From Atrina japonica (taxonomy: Eukaryota > Mollusca > Bivalvia > Pterioida > Pinnidae): DNA of 64,000 nucleotides. The notes under the pieces were generated by a model. That model saw nothing but the letters and a program-made list of their open reading frames with translations, had not been told where the DNA came from and ran no database searches. The stretch is from contig BROG01000903.1 of assembly GCA_030159075.1 (NCBI GenBank), forward strand, positions 169,276 to 233,275, in the 5' to 3' direction. Made by a program: the position numbers and the translations under genes. Shown here piece after piece: positions 46,759 through 59,154 of this stretch; position 1 is the stretch's first letter, and every line of letters begins with the position of its first letter.

Positions 46759-47799
46759 GTGAAGTCTATCGGGAGCACAGACTCGCAGAAATTGTTTGGT
46801 GCTCCTCGGGTTGTCCTTCGGGACATTAAAAATTTAACATTTGTACAGTCCAAAGATGACCAGTTATGGTATAAACATAATAACGCTTGTGTTCCAATAA
46901 AAAATTGTCAGATTCCACTTGACGACATTTTTGATAGTTCATTTTCAAATAATATACCAAAAATTTCTAAATGTTCTGTCAAAAATTGTAAAACATGTCA
47001 TATATTAATAACTGATCAAGTGTTCACTAGCAATCTGACAAATAAGCATTACAACACCAGAAGCTGGGATCATCTAGACTGCAAATCATCCAACGTTGTT
47101 TACGGCATTGAGTGTACCTTGTGTGGTTTGATTTATGCTGGCGAAACTAAGGGGCCCTTAAATAAAAGAGTATCTGGCCATCGATTCGAAATTAATAATG
47201 GGGGTAACCAGATACTCTATCGACATTTCAACTCTCCTGACCATTCCATCTTGTCTATGAGAGTGCGTATAATTGAAAAAATATACCACTGGACCAATAA
47301 TCCCACCTTGAGTACCCCCTTCCGTAGACAACGTGAAGAATTTTGGATTAAACAACTTGGCACTGCATATCCCTATGGATGTAACGATAATATCCAAAGT
47401 GTAGGCAATCTATCAAGCCCACTGTGTAATGGTGTTAATGTGATGGAACTTTTTAATTCTAACGTAAGACGTAAACGAAGTCACGGACATCGTTCATACA
47501 ACCGATCCTACATACATGATGTCACTTTTTCATCTCTTTTACCTTACGTTAACAAAAAATTGGGTCTTCATCACATCCGCAGCAAACTTTATTCTGTTCC
47601 TTTTACAAATCTCAATAAACTTTTCCAAGAAGCAAGAATGAACCCCTACACGGATTCTTCAACCCCAGAATACATACTGAACTCCATTATAATGGACATC
47701 GCTTATCACAGGCTGTTTAAGCCTACACGCGTACAAACGATGACTGTTCTAAACAGAAACGTCTTTTCCTTAAACTTAAATTTACAAATAAAGGCATAG
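46759..47799 (+). pseudogene. PLE GIY-YIG endonuclease part
   Basis: 346 residues from the first ATG, but coding sequence extends upstream of it (IKRCPSVKSIGS), so the true start is lost. VVYGI (113-117) and IYAGET (125-130) are the GIY and YIG strands. C119, C122, H141 and H156 form the CCHH set typical of PLE endonucleases. R137/R142, E193/E194 and N209 are candidate catalytic residues. An extra CSVKNCKTCH cluster lies at 72-81. After about 47740 the true frame shifts: KRLFLKLKFTNKGIDALN continues in another frame toward the CxC linker. It would nick DNA to prime reverse transcription. Confidence 0.85.
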
Positions 47800-47942
47800 A
47801 CGCTTTAAACATTGGCAATGTTCTGAATCACAAAAAAGTTCAGTCCTGTATTCCACCATATTTTAAACTGAAGAGCACGCCTTGCATTTCATATAGCTAT
47901 ACACCTAGCATCGCATCCAAGCTATTCAATTACAAACAGGTT

Positions 47943-48434
47943 TTGCAGTGCCTAGACATCAACAGTCTTCTACACAACACTGTCACATGTTCATGTGCTT
48001 CATCTCCTTTCAAATACAATACTATCGGGCATGTCATTACCGGCGACGTTTCTATTGTTGAAAATGAAAGCCTCAAAAATCTTATTTTAAGGGGCCCTAA
48101 ATACCAGGAATCCTGTTCCTTTAATTGGCGTCAGAATCTCAGTTTAGTTATGGATTCTGTCGAAGATTATGCCAGACGATGGGCCAAACATGAAGACGTA
48201 GAACCAGACACTTTGTCTGAATGGCTGAAAGCCATACGATGGTTGATAAAATCTCGTATTCGAAAACGTAAAGGGACTATGAAAACACGTTATCCCTCTG
48301 TATTTAATGATCCAGAAGTAGTAACTGAACTGGATAGGTTACATGACCAATATGTACTGGTACCAGCAGACAAAGCCTCAAATAATATAGGACGAGATCC
48401 TTCAAAATCACGTGTCCGTATTACACTCATTTGA
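47943..48434 (+). pseudogene. PLE linker (CxC) and RT N-terminal part
   Basis: CSC at residues 16 and 18 of this frame, then SPFKYNTIGHVITGD, WRQNLSLVMDSVEDYARRWA and QYVLVPADKAS. The same frame is open upstream to about 47750 (KGIDALNIGNVLNHKKVQS). After ADKAS the sequence jumps to the stretch equivalent to NEILQNHVSVLH in another frame, marking the internal deletion. Confidence 0.82.
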
Positions 48435-49521
48435 TATACCTACAATGGAGACCGATTTCGAGCTACGACATTTATACTGGATACCTAAACTTCATAAAAA
48501 CCCATATAATCAAAGATACATAGCAGGATCCAGCAAATGTTCTGCCAAACCTTTATCTTTACTCCTTACCAAGATATTGACAGCCGTTAAGGAGGAACTT
48601 CAAAAATACTGTACAGTTGCTTATTCCAGAAGCGGTGTAAATCAGATGTGGATACTTAAAAATTCTAAACAGCTTTTAGAAAATGTGAAGGCACACAATT
48701 TTTCTCGAATTCACAGTATTAAAACTTATGATTTCTCAACTCTTTACACTACTATTCCACATAAAAAATTAAAAGAAAGACTTTTTAGCATCATAGACAA
48801 CTGCTTTTTCACTAAAGGTGGTACCCGAAAATTTAAATATCTAGTGATTGGCTATCAGGATACTTATTTCGTCAAACACCACTCTGATTCTACACATAAG
48901 TATACTGAAGTTGATATAAAAAACATGCTGGAATTTCTAATAGGCAATATATTTGTAATGTTCGGAGACGTGGTCTTTCAACAAACTGTCGGCATTCCTA
49001 TGGGAACCAATTGTGCTCCTTTATTGGCCGACCTGTTCCTTTATTCATACGAAGCAGACTTCATTCAGAAACTGATGAATCAAAAGAAGAAAAAGTTAGC
49101 GGTGTCCTTTAATTTGACATTTAGATATATCGACGACGTTTTGTCAATTAATAATGACAATTTTCATACATATGTCAATGCGATATATCCCAGTGAACTA
49201 GAAATTAAAGATACAACAGAATCAAGTACACACGTTTCATACTTAGACATTTTACTTAATATAAACACAGACGGGAAATTAGCAACTAAGCTATACGATA
49301 AACGCGACGATTTCGGCTTTCCCATCGTAAATTTTCCACATTTAAGTAGTAATATCCCTCAGTCACCTGCATATGGAGTTTATATTTCACAAATGATCCG
49401 ATATGCCAGGGCGTGCACAACATATGAAGATTTCATATACAGAGGTAAACTACTCACTGACAAATTATTGACACAGGGATATCGAAAACCGCGTTTAATA
49501 TCAACGTTCCGCAAATTTTAA
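48412..49521 (+). pseudogene. PLE reverse transcriptase, palm to C-terminus
   Basis: 369 residues. LYWIPKLHKNPYNQRYIAGS (21-40) is RT fingers; TYDFSTLYTTIPH (105-117) is motif A with D107; GIPMGTNCAP (194-203) is motif B; YIDDVLSI (239-246) is motif C with D241 and D242; YLDI is motif D/E. The C-terminus ends LTDKLLTQGYRKPRLISTFR KF then stop, whereas fragments elsewhere continue YGRYNSLVCDYSVS. All catalytic aspartates are kept although the whole element is broken. Confidence 0.9.
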
Positions 49522-51335
49522 TCTAAACTAATCAATCAGATACGGATATTTCACATGGTAAAATGAACACTAAAAAGTTTCAATTTCACAAACATTAGAT
49601 TTACCACAAATTATTAATCATAATGACCGTATATGTGTCTTAAATGGTTTCGAAGTAGACATATGCACCATATAGAACCACGAAAACTAAAAATCGTATG
49701 ATTCTCGGTTACCATCCATTAGTTTAAGCCCCGGTGTTGTCCAGGTAGTCCCTTGAACTTCGATTAATCGAAGGTTTACTAAATATAGTAATATACACCA
49801 TAAGTGACTTGGTACGATTGATTATCCACTCCAGTCACGTGATTTCACAGGTACGAACATAAACTGTACGACAAAATATCGCTTTCAAAATTGAACAAAG
49901 CCGCTATATTTAGAAATTTCGTCAAACTCTTTTCACATTTTTGGGAAATCCAGAAATGATTTGATAAATTAAAAATAATACCAGTAATTCGAAATCCACA
50001 ATAAACTATTCATACAAATATTCATACCTGTAAAAGTTTACGTGACTTTAACTTTGGTACTGTTAATGATATTTAAATGGCGCATTAAAAACACAGATAT
50101 GATTTTCTTCTACTTTTTTAAATATCATTCCACCTATTACTCAATACAAAGGCTAAATATAAGTATTATGTATTGGAATTCCTTGTAAACTACAGATTAA
50201 AAACTCCCTGGCTGTTGGACATCATTTCGTATCTTTCAAAACTGTCAGGTAAGTGGGCATTACTCTTTTACTTTGACATTGCAGCAAGATTTTTAAATGT
50301 ATTCTTAAAACTCCTGTTTATCTTACAAATTTCAAAATTAAATCTAATGTGCCTTTCGTTTTTTAAATGGGATTTCATATGGGTATTTACATATTATCGG
50401 CTGTCAGTTTGCATTTCAGTTAAAGATCAACGATTTTATAACATAATCACGAGGTTCTCGATGCCTATCGTGGGTTAGGGACACGGACACTTGTTTCTGT
50501 CAATGGCCGTATAAGAAAGGGTAGTGAACTATAAATTTCTGCCGAAAATCATTCTCTCAGAAACAAATATATTACCTTCGTCCATGTTAATCACCAAAAC
50601 ACTTGTATCTTAAGTCATTCTTTTCATTACACATTCATCTCTCGGATTGCACATGTTGTATACATCTTTTGGTGACCACTAACAGGTAAATTTTAATTTA
50701 TGTATTATCATCACGTCTGGAATCCAGAAAAGGCTCCCCAATGCTACGCTCAGCGAAAACATTTACATAAACTACTCTTAAGATACCCAGCGATATGCTA
50801 TAAAGCATGTATATCCAAGAATATGTTTTTTTTCCACTGGTGTAATATTGCAACGAAAATATTCGAAAACATTGTAGATCTCAATGTAAATCTTTTGGTG
50901 AAAATCTTCTATAAAAATGTTGGTTTATTATAGCAAGTCGTCAATGTGCGAAAATGTCTAAACATACAGACAAATGGAGATATGAGTGTGGTTCTGGAAA
51001 TTATTTATATACATAACCTGTTTATTGTAAACAAACGTCGTATGCCCAATACAAGCCAACTCAAATAACACATTGTTTTCGAAAGACAAAGGGTTAAACA
51101 TGCTCCGAAATACTCTAGGGTGACAGTAACTATGACATTTGTGTTTGTTTATCCCGAGGCGAACATAGGGGGCAGCCATTTTCGCTGTTTAGAATTACTT
51201 AAGACAGCTACATGCCGTACTTAAGTATTTTATTACCTGAGAAAGAAATTTGTCTAAAGAATTTTTTTATGGTCCACAGCTTTACCCAAGTTGAGAAAAT
51301 TCTCAAGATTCTCAAAAATATTTTCTGAGAATAGT
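49522..51335. other. Intergenic, mostly unrecognised
   Basis: Around 50160-50260 is a diverged relative of the duplicated unit at 56090-56200 and 58860-58970 (GTATTGGAATTCCTTGTAAAC..CATTTCGTATC..TCAGGTAAGTGGG). Otherwise no gene or repeat recognised. Confidence 0.4.
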
Positions 51336-51339
51336 TTTA

Positions 51340-51596
51340 TGGCCCTGGGCCCCGATTTGTCCTAAATTAAATGTGGATAAACTGGACCTAAGGATAAGGG
51401 GTTGAGATTCCCCTAAAACTCACGGCAAATTAAAGGCGGCATTGTTAGAAGAGCAGAACAACATCCAGTGAGAAGGATAAATTCACTGATTATCTCCATG
51501 AACAGGAGAATCGGGGCTATGACAAATACGCGAAACGGGGTACATACGAGATATCGACGACTCAATTGCCTTGAAATTTACCCTGTGTTCCTTTTT

Positions 51597-51627
<31 letters not shown>

Positions 51628-51630
51628 GCA
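51340..51630. other. Possible DNA-transposon remnant and (TA)n
   Basis: GGGCCCCGATTTGTCCTAAA followed by GAACAACATCCAGTGAGAAGG and GGGGCTATGACAAATACGCG reads like a transposase-derived fragment (RRINSLIISMNRRIG), but I could not assign a family. (TA)n at 51598-51627. Confidence 0.25.
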
Positions 51631-51794
51631 AATATTCTGTGTTTCCAACGGCTTTTTAAGTGCCACTACACTTGTACAATCCGCCGAAGGTATTCAAACT
51701 GCATATCCTATCCTTAACCCTCCATGTAGGAATAGAGCTGTGACAACTTCCGGTTTCGTAATATTTATCTTGACGACATTTAATGAAATCTTGT

Positions 51795-52345
51795 TCTAGA
51801 AATTAAAGATACAATAGAATCAAGCACACACGCTTCATACTTAGACATTTTACTTAATATAAACACAAACGGGAAATTAGAAACTAAGCTATACGACAAA
51901 CGCGACGATTTCGGCTTTTCCATCGTAAATTTTTCACATTTAAGTAGTAATATCCCTATAAACTACTCACTGACACATTATTGACACAGGGATATCGAAA
52001 ACCGCGTTTAATGTCAACGTTCCGCAAATTTTACGGTCGGTATAATAGGCTTGTTTGCGACTACTCTGTTTCACTAGATGAAATGTTTAGTTGCCTTTTC
52101 GTTGGCGGTTGTTAAGACGTCTGTACCAGTTGTGACGAGGATACACTCCTCACGTGTTTCATTGGACTTGACTGTGGACTCACAGCGGTTGTGACCGGTC
52201 AACAGGGGATGCTTACTCCTCCATGGCACCTGATCCCACCTCTTTGTTTCCGTTTCCAGGGGTCCGTGTTTGTCCAATTTTACCGGATTTGTATCTATGT
52301 CCTGGACATTCTATTGATTTATACTTTGGTATCTGAATTTTTTTT
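51795..52345 (+). mobile_element. Naiad-type PLE fragment with full 3' tail
   Basis: RT C-terminal codons from CTAGAAATTAAAGATACAAT, an internal deletion at about 51955 (AATATCCC joined to ATAAACTACTCACTG), then GGTCGGTATAATAGGCTTG, GACTGTGGACTCACAGCGG, CTCCATGGCACCTGATCCC and the end ATACTTTGGTATCTGAAT. Best reference in the window for the 3' tail. Confidence 0.88.
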
Positions 52346-53100
52346 ACATTTTAGGCCACTTGAGTTGAGGAAAAATGAAACTAAATGTTCATTCCTGTAA
52401 AGTTGACAAGTATAATGCCTTTACTTTAGGCTACTTTTCAAATCTTGCTCCCTCCACTGTATGTTACATAGATATTTCTGTTCACCTATGCGATAAACTC
52501 ATTGACCGGAAGTAGTACAGGATACATTTTAGTTGGAGGTGTATAATATTATTACGAACAATGTCGGAACGAAACATTGCAGAAAACGTCTATTGTTCTT
52601 GTTGGTTTCTGTACAGTTTGGACATTGCAAAAATATATACTTAATCGAATGTAACTTTTTTTGATTGAATATAATCTATATAATTTTCTGTTTGACTAAT
52701 GGCTTTTCTGTTCCAAGGGAGACTGCGAATTGCATTTTTATTTCATGAATGATATTTTCAACTTTATTAACATATTCCAAATCATGGAGACTAGAGTTAT
52801 TGAATTTCTAGAAACCTTTGGGTCTTTTAAAATTGGAGAAGGTCAAATATTAATGAAGTTCTAATATAGAGCGGTCAGATCTATACCCGTGGCTTATGTA
52901 AGTCTTTTCAAAATTGGCCACGAGTTCCTCTCTTTGTGTTTTCATGTTTGATTCTTCACGGATCAACTAAGTTACGTTTATTTTTAACTAAATTTGTTCT
53001 CTAGGTTTGGGGTAATTTATTCTTCTATAGTGGATGCAATCCATATCAAAGTTTTGAACTAGATCTAAGCCCCCACCGATTATAATTTAATCACCAAAGT
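52346..53100. other. Intergenic, nothing recognised
   Basis: No gene-like or recurrent sequence noticed. Confidence 0.4.
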
Positions 53101-53104
53101 AGTT

Positions 53105-53540
53105 CTCCATATCTTTAGATAATATAAACATAATACCAAAGTTATAATGCTCAAGACGATATCGTTTCTGTCAATTAGACTTCATCAGTTGAGTTCCAGT
53201 TTAATGTATATTTTCCAAAGAGAAAGTTGTATCATACAAGGCCAAAATATAGCTCTCAAAGTACATCCGAAATCCGTCTAAGAGTAACCACTGTAAAAAA
53301 ATAATAAAGATGGCTATATTAGCTTTAGAAATTTTTGGAATTTGAATGGTGTTCTCAGTGCTAAATATTACTTTAGTATGAGATAAACAGCTGGTACCGA
53401 AATACCAGGTACTACGTTTATGTATACCCTCGGGGACTCAAATGGTCCGCCAGCAGTGGCAACGACCTAGTGGTTATAAATATTATAAACGTAATATCAA
53501 AGTCATGATGCTCAAGACGATATCGTTTCTGTCAAGTATT
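53105..53540 (+). repeat. Repeat family F, about 1.2 tandem monomers
   Basis: Starts at about 53125 and 53478 (ATAAACATAATACCAAAG / ATAAACGTAATATCAAAG), 353 bp apart; inner CTCGGGGACTCAAATGGTCC as in the 23670 copy. Confidence 0.75.
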
Positions 53541-54224
53541 CATAGAACTTTGGATTATCTCGATTTGGTCCATACAGATTTATAAAAAGTACATTATGTT
53601 TTTTCCTCTATCTGGATTTCTACCAATAGGTAATTACCCGTTTGATAATTACTGATATTTAATCAATTCTTAATTTTTTTCAAACTTAAGTAAGTCTAAA
53701 GTTTAATGGTGCCTGGTCCTGTTATTAAAAAAACCAAGTCAACTCTGTTTAAATTGATAACCCTTGTTTAACCCATTGACCCCTATAGCCACGTTTGGAC
53801 TCATCCATTTCAAAAGAATGGTTGAATCCACTGTCAGAATTCAGGATTGTGGAATTTAGATTCGCAATTTCAAAATGATTTCACATTCAATATTAACAAG
53901 TTCACCCCCGAATTATGACATTAGTCTTTACAGTTATTGATTCAGGTGAGTCTAAATGCGACCAAATGGGTTGATAAATTGATATAGATTTATAAGGTTA
54001 TAGATGTAGTTCTTAATGATACTCATACTATTGCGAGCCTGGCACTTAATTAAAAATAATATTACTCATCTTTTCTTTTCTTTTTTCATTTTTTTTCTTG
54101 CTAATCCTGAAATCTGATTGGCTGAGCTGGCCAATTACAGAATATATGAGACTTACATGAATTCTTTTTCGAAAAACTTACTTTCTCATTTTTACTAGTT
54201 AGAGAGATAAGTAATAACTTAAAG
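53541..54224. other. Intergenic, nothing recognised
   Basis: AT-rich; no supported feature. Confidence 0.4.
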
Positions 54225-54500
54225 ATAAATATGCACAAGAATAACAATTCTTAAATCCCTATGTATTGTGTGAAAATTGCTGAGAACCCCAGTTTGGCAA
54301 TTATTCGCTTGCAATTGATTAACTCATCCTTACTATTTGTATATGCATATCAGATTGAACCTGACCTTACATCACGAAATATATCACGGAATATAAGAAT
54401 GTTTATGAATGTGTTTATCTCTTATTTGTTATTGTAAATAATTTTAAGTGGAAAAAATTGAAATAATCTTTTTTGGAAAACACAGTTAATAATTCTTTCA
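54225..54500 (-). repeat. Repeat family E copy (reverse)
   Basis: AAATCCCTATGTATTGTGTGAAAATTGC, AGTTTGGCAATTATTCGCTTGCAA and ATTTGTATATGCATATCAGATT are the reverse of the 46440-46666 copy. Confidence 0.65.
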
Positions 54501-54837
54501 GTTTTATGGTTACCAGCCCATGCTTAATCATTCTCTTTGTTAATCAAGGGAAATTTGTTAGTAATATATTAGTGTACCAGTAATGAAACAAAAATTTTGA
54601 TAATGATATTTAACAATGGTAACTAAAATTGTGACCTAATGGCTAATGAAAGTATGGTATCATTAAGTTTATGAGCTGTTATGGTGGTCCGCCTTCATTG
54701 ATCTTATCCGGGTACTCCGGTTTTCTCAAACACTGATCATCCACAGGACATTTATAAACTCCACGTTGTGTCAATAAATTTAATACTTTTTAACAAAAAA
54801 ACTCTAAAAACAACTTTTTCACTCAAAGTTTCTAAAT

Positions 54838-55579
54838 TTTTTACAAACACTGGATCACGATCATCTATCCCTATGATTGTTAGTAATTTACAGTCAAAGG
54901 CCACTCATCTATAACATCTACATCTGCCTGTTCCCTTGAGTGACCTCTATACACAAGTCTGACTGTACTCAAATATAGAAAACAGAAATTAAACAACAGT
55001 TTGACAAAATGGTTGTGTATGATTAAGATAAGTATTGACCTAACACATGTCTTCATAGTGAAGTCGCTAAGAAATTTATTTGAAGCTCCTAAATCGTCAC
55101 CACTTCGGATTTAAGATTTCAACTTTAAATGTAAACTTATATCGAACGTGTACAACTAAAATATCTTTAATAGATATTATATTCTCCCAACAGTTTTCCT
55201 TCATTTAAACGGGGAATGATTTCCTTGTCAACCCCTAGGATATTGACAAGCTACACGCGCTATGACGTCACAATACAAATTATACGATGTAGAGTGTCTG
55301 TTGTGTCTAGAATGCAGTACATAATGTCTGATTTCATTTACGTAGATCTTCATATACATGCATTTAAAACATGGGAGTAAATAATCAACCCCTATTTGGA
55401 GGGTATGACAAAGGAATCTCAATCCTCGGGATATATATATATGTGTGTGTCTTTTTTCAATACTTCTATCTTCTTCTTCTCATGGATTGTCATTTACCTG
55501 CGATAGTTCCAATCACTTCGATCTGACAACTGTACACGATATACATGAACTGATATAATCTACACCATATACATTACTT
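54838..55579 (+). repeat. Segmental duplication, copy A
   Basis: Matches 56998-57700 from TTACAAACACTGGATCACG through CTTGAGTGACC, ACTTCGGATTTAAGATTTC and TATGACGTCACAATAC to CTACACCATATACAT. Copy A holds about 50 bp (55112-55165) that copy B lacks. Confidence 0.85.
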
Positions 55580-55738
55580 ATTGTGTTTTCAACAGACATA
55601 ATTTTCTCTTACAAACAACGAAACTGAATACCAAGCGCCCATCGTTTAAAACGTTGATGCCATAGTCATTTATGACTTTCTAAATCTTTTACAAACACTG
55701 GATCACGCCCTGTCACCCAAGGTTTTTAATACCACCAA

Positions 55739-55822
<84 letters not shown>

Positions 55823-55863
55823 AGGTAGAATAACGCCCTGTCACCCGAGGTTTTCAATACCAT

Positions 55864-55955
<92 letters not shown>

Positions 55956-56380
55956 GTCAGGTGCGGTTTTGAATTCCCAGAAAAAAATTCAATACTTAGA
56001 ATTTCAGATAGAATAAGAATACCGCAAACACTGTCACTCCGAATAAGGTGAACGATAATTATAGTTGTCGCTAACTCTAAGTATTTAATACAACAGGGAC
56101 GTTTTACGTATTGGAAATCCCTGTAAAACTTTAAAACTTATTGAATTTTGAGATAGAATTTTTCGTATTCCCACAAACACAGGTAAGTAGGAATTTGTAG
56201 CAAGATTTTTTTCTTTTGATAGTTTGTTATTTAAGGTTTTCAACAGACACATAATTTTCTCTTACAAACAACGAAACTGAATACCAAGCGCCCATCGTTT
56301 GAAAACGTTGATGCCATAGTCATTTATGACTTTCTATATCTTTTACAAACATTATCATACCCAAGGTTTTTAATACCACC

Positions 56381-56455
<75 letters not shown>

Positions 56456-56511
56456 ATTTTAGGTAGAATAACGCCCCTGTCACCCGAGGTTTTCAATACC
56501 ATCATATATAT

Positions 56512-56601
<90 letters not shown>

Positions 56602-56887
56602 GAAAATCAGTCAGGTGCGGTTTGAATTCCCAGAAAAAAATTCAATACTTAGAATTTCAGATAGAATAAGAATACCGCAAACACTGTCACTCCGAATAAG
56701 GTGAACGATAATTATAGTTGTCGCTAACTCTTAAGTATTTAATACAACAGGGACGCGTTTTACGTATTGGAAATCCCTGTAAAACTTTAAAACTTATTGA
56801 ATTTTGAGATAGAATTTCGTATTCCTACAATACACCAGGTAAGTAGGAATTTGTAGCAAGATTTTTTTCTTTTGATAGTTGTTATTT
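55580..56887 (+). repeat. Two tandem ~650-bp units with internal (TA)n tracts
   Basis: Each unit runs: TTTTCAACAGACA(T)AATTTTCTC, CAAGCGCCCATCGTTT, (TA)n, AATAACGCC..GTCACCCGAGGTTTTC, (TA)n, TCAGTCAGGTGCGGTTT, AAACACTGTCACTCCG, TTACGTATTGGAAATCCC, AGGTAAGTAGGAATTTG. Unit 1 is about 55580-56235, unit 2 about 56236-56887. TA tracts: 55741-55820, 55865-55952, 56386-56452, 56505-56600. Confidence 0.85.
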
Positions 56888-57700
56888 ATTGTGTTTTCAA
56901 CAGACATAATTTTCTCTTACAAACAACGAAACTGAATACCAAGCGCCCATCGTTTAAAACGTTGATGCCATAGTCATTCATGACTTTCTAAATCTTTTAC
57001 AAACACTGGATCACGATCATCTCTCCCTATGATTGTTAGTAATTTACATTGAAAGGCCACCCGTCTTTAACATCTACATCTGCCTGTTCCCTTGAGTGAC
57101 CTTTACACACAAGTCTGACTGTACTCAAATATGGGAAACAGAAATTAAACAACAGTTTGACAAAATGGTTGTGTATGATTATGATAAGTATTGACCTAAC
57201 ACATGTCTTCATAGTGAAGTCGCTAAGAAAAGATTAGATCGATATTTATTTGAAGCTCCTAAATCGTCACCACTTCGGATTTAAGATTTCAAATAGATAT
57301 TATATTCTCCCAACAGTTTTCCTTCATTTAAACGGGGAATGATTTCCTTGTCAACCCCTAGGATATTGACAAGCTACACGCGCTATGACGTCACAATACA
57401 AATTATACGATGTAGAGTGTCTGTTGTGTCTAGAATGCAGTACATAATGTCTGATTTCATTTGCGTAGACCTTCATATACATGCATTTAAAACATGAGAG
57501 TAAATAATCAACCCCTATTTGGAGGGTATGACAAAGGAATCTCAATCCTCGGGATATATATATATATCTGTCTGTGTCTTTTTTCAATACTTCTATCTTC
57601 TTCTCATGGATTGTCATTTACCTGCGATAGTACCAATCACTTCGATCTGACGACTGTACACGATATACATGTACTGATATAATCTACACCATATACATGT
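56888..57700 (+). repeat. Unit start plus segmental duplication, copy B
   Basis: Begins with the unit start (GTTTTCAACAGACATAATTT) and at 56998 passes into copy B of 54838-55579, showing how the pieces were joined. Confidence 0.8.
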
Positions 57701-57960
57701 ACTGACATCTGTACACTGTACTCATGTACTGACATCTGTACACTGTACTCATGTACTGACATCTGTACACTGTACTCATGTACTGACATTTCTACACTGT
57801 ACTCATGTACTGACATCTGTCCACTGTACACCATATACATGTACTGACATTTGTATACTGTATTCATGTACTGACATCTGTACACTGTACTCATGTACTG
57901 ACATCTGTACACCATATACATATATCATATATACATATACCATATATATGTACTGACATA
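57668..57960. repeat. 27-bp minisatellite
   Basis: Unit CATGTACTGACATCTGTACA / CTGTACT, about ten copies, some with CACCATATA in place of CTGTACT. Because 27 is divisible by three it gives a repetitive open frame on the minus strand (VHEYSVQMS), which is not evidence of a gene. Confidence 0.9.
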
Positions 57961-58039
57961 ACTATACGCTATAAACATGTATTGGAAGAATTGTACATCA
58001 ATTACCAAGTACGTGATCAAGGGTACATCATATATATTG

Positions 58040-58310
58040 TCCGATTCACATAAGATGGCGGGGCGGAGTATCCTTTTGATTATCATACAGATGATTCTAC
58101 TCAATTTCGGTTATGACAAGCTGTACGGGAAAAACGTTTTATACCTCACTGGATACTCTCTTATGTATGGTGGCAAGTAGGAACGATTACTCTTGTCAGT
58201 GTAATTTTAATGTTATGCTTTATTACCTAAAATTTAAAGTCACCCAGGTCAAGAAAGGGTTCACAAGACTCCACACCGCCAGGTTATATGGGTTTTACAA
58301 TTTGTACTGG
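58040..58310 (+). repeat. Repeat family D copy
   Basis: GTCCGATTCACATAAGATGGC, TGGTGGCAAGTAGGAACGATTAC, TTAATGTTATGCTTTATTACC, CCAGGTCAAGAAAGGGTTCAC; the reverse complement is at 7430-7715. Confidence 0.7.
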
Positions 58311-58494
58311 TTGTATTATACACAATGGTCTGACATATATTGTTTCTTTTCTAATTTTACTTTTTTGATAATGTAGCTTTAATCTTTGAAAAAAATATTG
58401 TAGCAAAAAGTAACATTTAACCAGCTTTCGAAACGAAAACAAAACATTAAAAAATGTTACATTTACCTCTATATGAAGTAAACATAAAAAAAGT

Positions 58495-58545
58495 ATTTTA
58501 GTTAGAATAACGCCCTGTCACCCGAGGTTTTCAATACCATCAAAT

Positions 58546-58613
<68 letters not shown>

Positions 58614-58676
58614 TATGTAAAGTATATTAGGTAGAATAACGCCCTGTCACCCGAGGTTTTCAATACCATCAAATCA

Positions 58677-58726
<50 letters not shown>

Positions 58727-59110
58727 AAATCAGACAGGTGCGGTTTGAATTCAAATAAAATAAATCAATACTTAGAAGTTCAGATAGAATAAGAAAACCG
58801 CAAACACTGTCACTCCGAATAAGGTGAACGATATTTATAGTTATCGCTAACTCTTAAGTATTTAATGCAACGAGGGCGCGTTTTACGTATTGGAAATCCT
58901 TGGAAACTTTAAAACTTCCTGAATTAGGAGATCGAATTTCGTATTCCTACAATACTCCAGGTAGGTAGGCATTTGTAGCAAGAATTTTTTGTATTTCTTT
59001 TGATAGTTGTTATTTATTGTGTTTTCAACAGACATAATTTTCTCTTACAAATATCGAAACTTAATACCAAGCGCCCATCGTTTAAAACGTTGATGCCATA
59101 GTCATTTATA
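58495..59110 (+). repeat. Third copy of the ~650-bp unit
   Basis: AATAACGCCCTGTCACCCG occurs twice (about 58507 and 58636), each followed by (TA)n (58548-58610, 58676-58722). Then CAGACAGGTGCGGTTTGAATTC, ACGTATTGGAAATCCTTGG and the unit start AACAGACATAATTTTCTC. Confidence 0.85.
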
Positions 59111-59154
59111 TTTACATGATATATGTTGTCATTTCTATTGAATATAAAAAATCT

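Larger units (their letters stand above)
46667..49521 (+). mobile_element. Naiad-type Penelope-like element: GIY-YIG endonuclease upstream of RT, broken
   Basis: On one strand, in order: GIY-YIG endonuclease (46759-47799), a linker with a CSC motif (about 47988), RT fingers, and RT palm to C-terminus (48412-49521). Canonical endonuclease-positive PLEs have the endonuclease after the RT; the permuted order with a CxC linker defines the Naiad/Chlamys clade (Craig, Arkhipova and colleagues, 2021). The copy is dead: a 74-bp tandem duplication at its 5' end, a frameshift near 47725-47750, and a deletion near 48390 of about 100 bp that the minus-strand copy still has (about 60610-60735). It ends right after the RT C-terminus, without the 3' tail found in other copies. 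Flanked on the left by repeat family E. Confidence 0.88.

Noticed and set aside
46759..49521. Selenocysteine-coding Naiad (reported in clams)
   Set aside because: The stops here are explained by a frameshift and a deletion; I saw no in-frame TGA at a conserved Cys position and no SECIS-like structure.
50173..50478. 101-residue hydrophobic reading frame with a GTAAG site
   Set aside because: Overlaps a diverged copy of the duplicated unit at 56100 and 58870, where the frame is not kept.
57637..57921. Repeat protein on the minus strand (VHEYSVQMS repeats)
   Set aside because: The open frame is a by-product of a 27-bp minisatellite; no splice sites, start context or domain.
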